Assembly: GCA_964594065.1 (NCBI GenBank)
Contig: CAZQKX010000001.1
Coordinates: 95,245-159,244 of the forward strand
Direction: 5' to 3'
DNA length: 64,000 nucleotides
From: 4572-13 sp964594065
GTDB lineage: Bacteria > Planctomycetota > Phycisphaerae > Sedimentisphaerales > Anaerohalosphaeraceae
The notes beneath the pieces were generated by a model. The model was not told the DNA's origin and did not search any database. It worked only from the letters and a program-made list of their open reading frames with translations. Positions 1 through 9,200 of the stretch are shown here, piece by piece. Numbering within the stretch: position 1 is the stretch's first letter; every line of letters starts with the position of its first letter. A program made the position numbers and the translations under genes.

Positions 1-77
1 CCTTCGGGCGGTTTGGCAAATGCAAACGACGTTAATACACTGATTGTCAACAAGATGGTTTTAGATGTTTTTTTCAT
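1..77 (-). CDS. Secreted protein, N-terminal fragment (cut by window edge)
   Basis: Reading the minus strand from an ATG at 77 gives about 25 residues before the window ends: a lysine-containing N-terminus, a hydrophobic core (TILLTISVLTSFAFA) and an A-F-A type signal peptidase I site followed by KPPEG. This is a classic Sec signal peptide, so the product is exported. Upstream, a purine-rich stretch (acaggga on the coding strand) lies at a workable ribosome-binding distance. The gene follows the two minus-strand beta-helix genes in the same direction and may be co-transcribed with them. The mature protein is outside the window, so no function can be given. Confidence 0.7.
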   Translation of the reverse strand, partial: MKKTSKTILLTISVLTSFAFAKPPE

Positions 78-170
78 GATCGTCCCTGTAATTGATTTAA
101 CTATTAACGGGTTACTTTTGTTCGCTCTTAAAGCTCAAATGTCATTCTGAAGTGATAGTTTCGGGCTAGA

Positions 171-189
171 TCGGTTAGCGTATAACCGA
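171..189. other. Stem-loop between minus-strand genes
   Basis: A perfect 7-bp inverted repeat (TCGGTTA / TAACCGA) with a 5-base loop lies 19 bases past the stop of the 1942-aa gene and upstream of the next minus-strand gene. No U-run follows it on the minus strand, so it is not a textbook intrinsic terminator. It could be an mRNA 3'-end stabiliser or processing site. Confidence 0.4.
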
Positions 190-207
190 ACAGTGTCGTA
201 TTTATTT

Positions 208-3200
208 TCATTGCAGCCATTTCAGAGTAAAGATACTAAGATCAGCTATATCAATCTGCCCGTCCGGATTGAAATCAAGACTCTCACAGGCAGGGCCATT
301 GTTTACAACTTGCTGAATCGCCTCCCATGAAGTCGAGAACAGCAAATCATCTGTCTTAAAGACATTACTTTTATGCCCGAAAAGGAGATTCGAAAATTGT
401 GATGCAAGAGTCGGGTACTGGAAGGTATAATTTTGTTCCTGGTAGATGTACTCACTTTCTGCACCCAGACCGCCATCCTCAATATCAAACAGGCCGACAT
501 CAACCGATATACGGTCTGTATAGCTTGCAATCGGAGATGTTTTTACGACCAGAAGATAGGAACGTCCCGGTACTGCATCAACGCCCGTTGTAGATGTATA
601 ATTGGCATCTCCGGTTACTGTGATTGTCCCTGTGCCGTAATTGCTGTAACGTACTTCAAGCTTTTGACCTGCCTCATTATTATTAGCCCAGCCCAAAAGC
701 ATGATCTGGCCGCTGCTCGTTGCTTCTGCAACTGGAGTGACCTTTGCGCTGAAGTAATAAACATCACCTGTCGTGTCCATGGGTGTGTCAAGCGCCTTTA
801 TGTACATCTTATAGATGCCATCATCAGCCAGGGTATTTTCTGTGGCCTGGTCCGTGGTAATTACAACCTCGTTCCCGCCAAGGTGAATAAAATTACTCCA
901 TCCCGGCTGAGCATTTAAGCTTTCTCCCGATGTATAGTTAAATCCATCATATTCAATTTCACCGTCAAACGAAATAGTCTCATCCCAGCACTGGGCCAGC
1001 CATGAAAATTCCACAAGGTCAAATGTTGTATCTATCGAAACCGTGTTACTGTAATCTGACCTGCCGGCACTGTTCGATGCACAAACACGATATGAATATG
1101 TTTCAGACTCAGCTAAACCTGTATCAAGGAATGTTGTCACATTGGCGGAAACCTGTTCAATATCCTGCCATATTCCCTGTGATTCTGTTCTTCGCTGGAT
1201 AATGAAAGACGTTTCATCATTTGAATTATCATCCCAGCTTAAGTTGACCTGCCCGATCCAGGTTTGTTCTGCCTGGAGATTCGTGGGTGCATTCGGCACA
1301 TCAACATAAGCCGCAGTCCACACCTGCACTTCCGCAAGAGAGAGGATACCGCTGCCGTGTAACTGGACCTTAACTTTCTGTCCACCGGTCACATCTTCAA
1401 GCCTTGTGCCGGTATCAGAAGTATCCCAAGCATTAATGATCAAAGAACCCCCGGCTCCGGGATTACCGCTGGGATAATAATTCCTGCCCCAAACTTCGGA
1501 ATCGCTGCTGTTCAAGATTGAAACCCGGAAGTTCGTTAACCGTTCGGGAATTTCATATCGGTTTATCACAACGATCTGATCAAATTGAGGTGTTTGATGC
1601 AGATCCACCTGCCACCACGGTTGTGATGAACTTTTCGTGTGGGACACAGAACCTCTTGCATGATATGGATTCACATTGCCATCCGCAGCTACCGGAGCGT
1701 AACCGGCCTGATAATAATGATTAGCCGACTGCGTTGCGGTACCTGTAAGAGAAAGATTGTCGGCCAGCGGCTTTTTCGCCGTATCATAAACCTTCACTTC
1801 CGCCAACGAAAGAATACCATTGCCTGCATTGTTATATCCATTAAGCTGAATCCTGACAACTGAGCCGAATATACTCGATAACCGGGTTATTCCATCATCT
1901 GCGATTTCGCCGCCGTCAATTGTCAATATTCCTCCGGACGGTACATTGCCTGCAGCGTAATAATCTTTCGACCACAGTTGAACACCGCCGCGGCCCGGAT
2001 CTACATCCCAAACTGAAACTTTAAAGTTACTGAGTTGATTTGCTGCTGTACCGTTCTGATTAAACAGCTTAATTTGACCGATTGTCAATTTAGCAGGGAA
2101 TTCAACCTGCCACCAACTATTGGGAAGATCCTGAGTCGATGTAATAGAACCATTTGCAAAATCGGGATCTATATTACCGTCGATTGCAAGTCCGGCAAAT
2201 GCATCACCGGCCGTTGATGACTGGCTGGCCAGACCGGACGTCTGTGCCAGGTTGAGATAGTCATACTCAATAACCTTCACTTCTGCAGCAGATAAAATAC
2301 CATCGCCGTCCCTGTTGTTACCATTGAGTTGGACTCTTACAAAACGACCCTGGACATCTGAGAGTTCTGTCGTATTATCATCTGCCACGTCAGAATGCTT
2401 GATGACAAATGTTTCGCCTGCCGACAAACTGGCATTGTCGAGGTAATCTCTTGCCCATAATTCTGCAGCCCCACTTTCAGGATCACCTTCCCAAACTGAG
2501 ACTCGTACGTTACTCAATCGACCGGGATTGCTTTCAGGAGCTGTAAGTAATATCTCATACGGTTCTTTGGCCTCGCCTAAATCTACCTGCCACCAGCTAT
2601 TGGCAACATCATTCGTTTGTGATACAGTTCCGCCTAAAACGATACCATCATTGGCGTAAGAAGCAGAATTTCCGCCTGATGTCGAGGACTGAGATGCAGT
2701 GCCGGCGGTTGCAACATTCTCATCATAAGGATCTCTTTCAAACAAAGCGAGACTGTCGAGATATGCATCAAAGTAGCTGCCGTTATGTTCAAAGAAAATA
2801 GTGGCACTCGTTGAAGATGTTCCTGTCTTGAAATTAATCGACCACGGAATTATGGGATAGTAGCAGGAGCCGATCAACGTTGAAACTTCAAGCCCGCTTT
2901 CAGAGCTTCCGTAATTCCTGACACCCATGGTAAGCTGCTTATCCGGACCAATATTTGTATCCACAAAACGAAGACGGCTGAAAATACCGGAAGCACTATC
3001 ACTCTTGGAAACCAGATAAACAGAATGAGTCCCCGTCACACTGGGAATATCAATGGGCGCGACATACCATGCATCATTAAAAGCTACAAAAGTAAACGTG
3101 CCCAGCAAGGTACCTGTGGTGGGACTGTCAAGCCACGCTTCAATCGAATGATTGACATCTCCCCAGGAGTAAGATAATTCGATGCGATTATAAAGAGCCG

Positions 3201-6036
3201 TTCCGCTGCCAAAATCAATGTTGTCGTAACGGAGCCACTCGCCACTATCAAATCCCCCTAAGGCATTATCACTACGGTGGTAGTCTGGTGTAAAGCTTCC
3301 CGATTGTCCTGCAGGATCATTGATCCACAGTTCATGACCGATATTCCGGCAGGTTGCTCCCAAAACATACCATGTATTCGGCTTAAGCCCTGTAATCGTT
3401 TTACTCATGGCTTCGCCGGGATTGAATTGTACACTATATCCACCATGAGGTAATGATAAACCGCCCGTTCCATGATAATTCCAACTGTTGCCATCAAATC
3501 GGACAGGTGTTCCCACATAGGTCCATCCACTTAGCGAGCTTTCAAAATTTGGATTTTCCAATAAATTCATCATCGGCAGAAGCTGCCAGTCATACTCCGG
3601 CAACGGATCGGGAGGATTGACAAAATCATGCCCTGCATTAAACATTGGATCGCCCTGCTCAATGGCCCCTGCATCGGGAGCGTTTCCATTATAGGTTTCT
3701 GTAATACCCGGAACCAGAACACCAACATCAATAGCACCGGAACCAGCAGCTAATCGATAGTCGTCATTGGCTGTATCTACAAAATCGCTTCCGGTATAAG
3801 CAAAATTCCCTACAACTTCATAGAGATCCGTGTTGATATTCTGACTCGTTGTGTGAAGATTGTTCAGATATTTTGTTGAATGGTAGGGACCTCCACCTCC
3901 GAGCAAAGGATCGTCTCCATAAAATGTATTATTGGCAAAGATAACGAAACCCTTTGAGACGGCATTGGTTGTGGCAAATCCATCTGAAACATTATAGAAA
4001 AGATTGTGATGCCAGACCGTATTTGCAGGAATACCGCCATGGTAAATACCTGAAAAGGGACTGGCCGCATCATCATTGTTCCTGAAGATGTTATGGTGAA
4101 TAATCGCCCCTTCCCCATCATTCCATTCAATGCAGCCGGTGTCATAAGTCAGGTTGCCACAATCTTCAAAAATATTATATTCAATTTCATATCGTTTAAA
4201 ATTTCCTTGCGCCACATTTCGGCCAATATTGCTGAACGTATTATAGCTGACCAGGTTGTCACTGCCGCCCATGTACAATGCACCGCTGTTGCCCCCGTTG
4301 TATCCCATATCATGGAAGTAGTTGTTAATGATCCTGTTGTGCGTTCCCACTAAAGAGATACCCGTCCAGGTTTGTTTGACTTCATTGTTAATAAACAGGT
4401 GATTCGTACCATTTATCCACCATCGACCGAAATTGTCTTTATCAAATCCGACAAAAACATTGTCTTCGTAAACATTATAGTCCGTACTGCTGTCAGTATC
4501 CATGGATGCACCGCGGAATTCAATGCCTTTAATATGGATATGATCCTTTCCATCTAAGTTAAACGCATAGGCCCGACTCTTGAATTCAATTTCATAATCA
4601 TTCGGTACTGTACTAGTTGGAAATTGGTAGTAAAGTGTATTTGTACCTACATCCTTGAACCATTCGTGATCCGCATCCAGACACTTATAATCACGAAAGA
4701 TATAATAATGATACCCCGCTTTTTGCATACCATGCCCCCAGGGTGTTGCAAATGTTATTTTGCCTGTACCGGACTCATAATCAGCAATTGTGTCGGTTCT
4801 CAAAACCCATTGCTGGAAGTGATTACGGACCAAAGCACCGTTCCAGTAATCGTCACCGAAACCTTGTAAATCATTAGCATAGAACCACTCGCCATTGGTA
4901 GTATCCAGCGTTGTCTGTGTCCCCCAAGTCAAACGATCCATAGGATCACTACTGTTCGGATGACGTGCTTCAAATTTGAGCTGGCCATCTGTAAATACAG
5001 TATCACCATCTCCGCCATTGATACTCCAGTTCACAGTTGCTTTCCAGATGTTACCGGAATGATTCGTCCAGCCCTCTACTAAATCACAGCCGGAGATAAT
5101 CACTTGTTCACCATTATAGGCCTCAAACGTGATCGGATACCCTGCGGCTCCTGATTGGGCCGGCGTGACTGTTTCACGATAAGTACCCTCTCGAATATAA
5201 ACCGTATAGCCCGGCTGGATCTGCGATGCAGCGTGCTGAATCGTTGCAAACGGCTCAGCAAGTGTGCCGGGGTTGCTGTCGTCACCGCCGTTGGCTACTG
5301 TCGCAACGTAATAGTCAGTACTCGGAACACCCTCAATAACCGTCAATTCAACGTTGTCAATAATGCCTGTACCATTTTCACGCTTAATCATTCCATAATC
5401 AGCCCCGCCCTGATCTTCACGATAACCCGTAAAAAACAAGGTGACGGTTGAAGCAGATTCACCGATTCCCAAAGTGTAAGAATAATCACCGGCATTCTGA
5501 ATATCAGCAGTCCCTGTTGTCACAAAATCCACATAATTAATAGCATCACCGACTAACCAGCAAGTTGATTCAGTAGTAAGCCCTTTATCAAGAATAACGC
5601 ATACACTCATACGCATGACACTTCCGGAAGTGTCAAACGTCAACTGTATCTCGTCGCCTTCAGCAAGGGTAACATTATAAGTATCTGAAGTTAAGTGAGC
5701 CAGTGACCATTGATTCAGGTTAAACGATTTATTTCCTGTTGGAACCGCATCCGTACGCGTGTCAAAGCTTACATACCCACCTCTGTATCGTGCAGTCCAG
5801 CCATCGATTCCTGAAGTCAAGTCAACGCCAGCTGACCGCCAAATCCTTGTATAGTTTGGGTACGTACCGTTGACCCCTGCAGTTCCGCCTGCTTCTACCC
5901 AACCACCGCTAAAGTCCTCAAAATCACCGTTTCCAACCGTTCCGCCGATGATGGTTGCTGCCTGCGCTGTTCCAACAAGAAAAACAAGCACTGTAAAGCA
6001 CACGATAATTTGCTTCATAATAATCCCAAGCTTCAT
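208..6036 (-). CDS. Giant secreted beta-helix protein with discoidin, Fn3 and split dockerin-like repeats
   Basis: This 1942-aa protein has a signal peptide (hydrophobic core LVFLVGTAQA) and is predicted to be extracellular or surface attached. Order: a conserved N-terminal domain ending in IDNVELTV (about 27-238); a right-handed parallel beta-helix of the DUF1565/pectate-lyase-like type beginning at TDYYVATVANGGDDSNPG (about 240-795, many N-x-F/I-x-N rungs); a jelly-roll-like region (about 815-1100); three F5/8-type discoidin domains, each with an S/P-WWQV motif (about 1108-1255, 1261-1405, 1426-1565); one fibronectin type III domain (about 1575-1668); and a dockerin-like C-terminus with a Ca loop (DFNPDGQIDIADL). 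A second dockerin-like half (FDLVEFSWLAQCW, near 1671-1684) sits about 230 residues before it. Two starts are possible, MKLGII and the internal MKQ; a G5 tract precedes the first. It probably binds or cleaves a polysaccharide. No catalytic residues can be assigned by eye, and adhesin remains an alternative. Confidence 0.85.
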   Translation of the reverse strand: MKLGIIMKQIIVCFTVLVFLVGTAQAATIIGGTVGNGDFEDFSGGWVEAGGTAGVNGTYPNYTRIWRSAGVDLTSGIDGWTARYRGGYVSFDTRTDAVPTGNKSFNLNQWSLAHLTSDTYNVTLAEGDEIQLTFDTSGSVMRMSVCVILDKGLTTESTCWLVGDAINYVDFVTTGTADIQNAGDYSYTLGIGESASTVTLFFTGYREDQGGADYGMIKRENGTGIIDNVELTVIEGVPSTDYYVATVANGGDDSNPGTLAEPFATIQHAASQIQPGYTVYIREGTYRETVTPAQSGAAGYPITFEAYNGEQVIISGCDLVEGWTNHSGNIWKATVNWSINGGDGDTVFTDGQLKFEARHPNSSDPMDRLTWGTQTTLDTTNGEWFYANDLQGFGDDYWNGALVRNHFQQWVLRTDTIADYESGTGKITFATPWGHGMQKAGYHYYIFRDYKCLDADHEWFKDVGTNTLYYQFPTSTVPNDYEIEFKSRAYAFNLDGKDHIHIKGIEFRGASMDTDSSTDYNVYEDNVFVGFDKDNFGRWWINGTNHLFINNEVKQTWTGISLVGTHNRIINNYFHDMGYNGGNSGALYMGGSDNLVSYNTFSNIGRNVAQGNFKRYEIEYNIFEDCGNLTYDTGCIEWNDGEGAIIHHNIFRNNDDAASPFSGIYHGGIPANTVWHHNLFYNVSDGFATTNAVSKGFVIFANNTFYGDDPLLGGGGPYHSTKYLNNLHTTSQNINTDLYEVVGNFAYTGSDFVDTANDDYRLAAGSGAIDVGVLVPGITETYNGNAPDAGAIEQGDPMFNAGHDFVNPPDPLPEYDWQLLPMMNLLENPNFESSLSGWTYVGTPVRFDGNSWNYHGTGGLSLPHGGYSVQFNPGEAMSKTITGLKPNTWYVLGATCRNIGHELWINDPAGQSGSFTPDYHRSDNALGGFDSGEWLRYDNIDFGSGTALYNRIELSYSWGDVNHSIEAWLDSPTTGTLLGTFTFVAFNDAWYVAPIDIPSVTGTHSVYLVSKSDSASGIFSRLRFVDTNIGPDKQLTMGVRNYGSSESGLEVSTLIGSCYYPIIPWSINFKTGTSSTSATIFFEHNGSYFDAYLDSLALFERDPYDENVATAGTASQSSTSGGNSASYANDGIVLGGTVSQTNDVANSWWQVDLGEAKEPYEILLTAPESNPGRLSNVRVSVWEGDPESGAAELWARDYLDNASLSAGETFVIKHSDVADDNTTELSDVQGRFVRVQLNGNNRDGDGILSAAEVKVIEYDYLNLAQTSGLASQSSTAGDAFAGLAIDGNIDPDFANGSITSTQDLPNSWWQVEFPAKLTIGQIKLFNQNGTAANQLSNFKVSVWDVDPGRGGVQLWSKDYYAAGNVPSGGILTIDGGEIADDGITRLSSIFGSVVRIQLNGYNNAGNGILSLAEVKVYDTAKKPLADNLSLTGTATQSANHYYQAGYAPVAADGNVNPYHARGSVSHTKSSSQPWWQVDLHQTPQFDQIVVINRYEIPERLTNFRVSILNSSDSEVWGRNYYPSGNPGAGGSLIINAWDTSDTGTRLEDVTGGQKVKVQLHGSGILSLAEVQVWTAAYVDVPNAPTNLQAEQTWIGQVNLSWDDNSNDETSFIIQRRTESQGIWQDIEQVSANVTTFLDTGLAESETYSYRVCASNSAGRSDYSNTVSIDTTFDLVEFSWLAQCWDETISFDGEIEYDGFNYTSGESLNAQPGWSNFIHLGGNEVVITTDQATENTLADDGIYKMYIKALDTPMDTTGDVYYFSAKVTPVAEATSSGQIMLLGWANNNEAGQKLEVRYSNYGTGTITVTGDANYTSTTGVDAVPGRSYLLVVKTSPIASYTDRISVDVGLFDIEDGGLGAESEYIYQEQNYTFQYPTLASQFSNLLFGHKSNVFKTDDLLFSTSWEAIQQVVNNGPACESLDFNPDGQIDIADLSIFTLKWLQ

Positions 6037-6053
6037 AAAACCCCCATTTAAGC
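5086..6053 (-). repeat. Paralogous direct repeat, copy A (5' third of beta-helix gene)
   Basis: This stretch, from just upstream of the start codon through the first ~315 codons, is closely matched by 10116-11095. The match includes an identical translation start region (ATGAAGCTTGGGATTATTATG on the minus strand) and long near-identical runs around the TDYYVATVANGG segment. Similarity drops sharply beyond it. It marks gene duplication followed by divergence or exchange of downstream modules. Confidence 0.75.
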
Positions 6054-6073
6054 GGTATAAAAGGCAATATTTA

Positions 6074-6102
6074 ATTATACTGTATTAATAATTTTACCAG
6101 AT
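6074..6102 (-). promoter_or_regulatory. Putative promoter of the 1942-aa beta-helix gene
   Basis: On the minus strand a perfect TATAAT -10 box (plus-strand 6074-6079) lies about 40 bases upstream of the start codon, in a context (ATAC-A-GTATAATTA) matching the one upstream of the paralogue. No good -35 box is visible 16-18 bases further upstream. It is therefore weaker than its paralogue or needs an activator. Confidence 0.4.
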
Positions 6103-6264
6103 TTATCCTGAATTATCAAACCTTATCTATGTAGACATTACCCCCTCCGAATACACCGAGGCTTCAGATTAGATGATTATATCCTGATTTCTTCGGGTCT
6201 TAACGGCGATGTCTTCCTAAGTCCCGATTAGCACACTCAGCCTGAAAGAAGCTGTTTGTGGCCA

Positions 6265-9200
6265 TTAATAAACAACTACGCCTTCAAGCCAGCGTTCGAT
6301 CAGTTTCTGCAGATCGGCGATGTTCACAAGATCATCATTTGTAAAGTCGGCTTCCTGGCGGGCATGGTCGAGCCAGCATTGAGAGAAGCGGGCGAAATCA
6401 GCAAGATTGATCTTGTCATTCCTGTCCATATCCGGAGAAGCCGGCAAGTCAGCCCACACCTGTACTTCAGCCAGATGAAGGAAATTGTAGCCGTCCAATT
6501 GAACACGAACAAAGCGGGCACCTGTCAGTTCGTCAAGCCGGGTTCCGCCGGAAGTAACATTCCCGTTAATGACTAATGATTTACTTCCATTGATATCTCC
6601 TGGATAAGAATAACCATTGCTCCAAAGTTCAGAGCCGCTGCTTTCAGGATCACCATCCCAGACAGAAACGTGGAAGTTACCAATACGTGAATCAGCATCC
6701 GTTCTCGTGAACAGGACAAGCTGTTCGATCTTTTGGATATCCATCAGGTCAACCTGCCACCAGGGCCGATAGCTGTCTCGGGTGCTGGTAAAGTCACTGA
6801 TCGGCAGGATTACACCATTGTTAGCCACCTCAGCAAAACCACTCCTCGCGTAATGGTTTGATGACTGGCTGGCGATACCGCCCATCGCAACGTTTGCTTC
6901 AGGTTGCGCATCGGCAATATTGTAAATTCTGATTCTCTCAAGAGAAAGGTTCGTGTTACCGGCAAAGTTGACCCCGTTGTTGGTAATGCGAATAACACGA
7001 CCGGTCAGGCTGGCGAGGCGGGTGATGCCGTCGCTGCCGATCTCGCTGCCGGGAATATGGAAATGGTCACCCTTTGCAACACAGCCAGCCTGGAAGTAGT
7101 CTTTTTCCCAGATGACACTGCCGCCAAGAGCCGGATCACGGTCCCAGACTGAGACGGTGAAGTTACTAAGTTCTTTATAGTCTTCAGAATCGACATTGTA
7201 CAGGGTTATCCGGCCGATGTTGACGACCTGAACAAAAGTAACCTCATGCATACTACCGATAGAGTTTTCCAGGCCATCGGTGATAACCATATCCATTTCA
7301 TCGTAGCCCTCAACATCAATTTCGGCAATCTCAAGGATGCCGTTGCCGAGATTATTCTGGCCGAGCAGTTCAACTTTGACATATCGGCCGACTGTTTTAT
7401 TAAGCTGAGTAATACCATCCGCAGACATATCTGTCGGTTTGATAGACAGGGTCTCGCCTGCGGCCAGAAAGCCGCTGGTGATATAGCTGCGCTGCCAGAG
7501 AGCGCTGCCGCCAAGTTGAGGATCGTTAGCCCAGACAGAGACCTTGAAATTACTCAAGTGTTCTGGAGACACCGATGAGGCGGTCAGAGTGATCTGGTGC
7601 ATATCAAGCGGGCTGTCCAGTTCGAGCAGCAGCCAACTGTTTGGCTGGTCGCCGGTCATAGCTTCCGTATACACATCACCATCAACAGCATATGCAGCGC
7701 TGCTGCCGGAGGAAGTCGATACCTGAGCGTAGGTTGGCAATTGATTATTGAATTCATCAAGCTCATAAATTGCCAGTCTATCCAGGTAGGCATCATATAT
7801 ACCATCGTTTCTGATCGTCAGCCGGGCGCTGGTTGCAGCCGGGCCCGTCTTGAAGACGACCGTCTCGTATCTGTCCTGCCAGTATGGATCACCGATGCGA
7901 GTTGTGATCGTTGGTCCGCCGTGGTTATCAATAACAACAGAGGCTTTATTATCCGGGTCCATATTATTATTGATGAGGCGGACATTAGCCAGCATCATAA
8001 CACCCGCATCAGGGCCTTTGCCAATGAATACGACATTTTGATAGCCGGATACGGCAGGAATGTCTATCTGTGAAACCCACCATGCATCCTGAATTGAAGG
8101 ATTATATTCAAATGTGCCCAGAAGCTGGCCGGTATCACTACCCAGATGTGCTTCCAAAGATGAAACCGTGCTGTATACCGGCGTTCCAGATGGACGGCTG
8201 AAGGTCAGTTCCAACTGGTTATATTTTCCGGTAGAGCCGAAATCGACGCTGTTGTAGCGAACCCATTCGCCATCGTCCAGTCCCGTTATATAGTTTTCAC
8301 CACGATGGTTGCCGGAAGTAACGGAGCCGTTAATACTATCGTATTGCTCCATTTCGATACGCTGGTCAGCAATCCTTGTTTCAGTCGCAATTGCATACCA
8401 TGTATCCGGAAACAGGTTGTCAAAGGTGCGGTACATGCCGTCACCCGGCTGCATTTGAATAGAATAATTGGCAGTGCTTGAAAGGCTGGTACCCCAGCAG
8501 TTCCATGAGTTGCCGGAAAACCTGACCGGAGAGTTAATGTAAGTCCAGCCGGAAAGAGCTTCTCCGAACTGGCCATTGCTGAACAGGTTCATCCCGGGCA
8601 TTGCTTCCCAGGCAAAGGTCGGAGTCGGCGGGGTCACGAAATCATGACCCACTTCAAACATGGGTTCGCCTTCTTCCAGCGCGCCAGCATCCGGAGCGGC
8701 GCCGCTGTAGCCTTCGTTGATCTTAGGAATGACAATACCTGCATCAATTGCACCGGAACCGGCAACAAGGCGATAGTCATTGTTGGCAAAATCAACAAAA
8801 TCTGATTGGCTATAATCGTAGTTACCCCGGCAGTTTATCCCAATAGAGGTAATATAATCAGCAGAAGCCTGCAGGTTGTTGTTGTAGCGCGCCTGGAATG
8901 CATAGTCGGCTGCATTTGTGTTTCCGACAGGATTTAGCCCGATAAGGGTATTGTGATAGTACTTGATGAATTGAAGCTGGCCGGCCCTGAGTGTCGCTGA
9001 GGGGCCGTTGCCGGTAATGTCATGGACGATGTTGTGGTGGATGACCAGGTCCAGGCCGGCATAGAAAGCACAGTAGATACCGACAGAGGGCGAGTCTCTA
9101 AACACATTGTGATGAACGATACAGCGTCCGCCGTTACCGCCGCCTCCATCGCCATCAAATACGCCGGTATCCCATGATAGGTTTGCACCGTCTTCGAAAA

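Noticed and set aside
433..918. 161-codon plus-strand frame
   Set aside because: It is antisense to the strongly supported 1942-aa gene, with no ribosome-binding site and no domain character.
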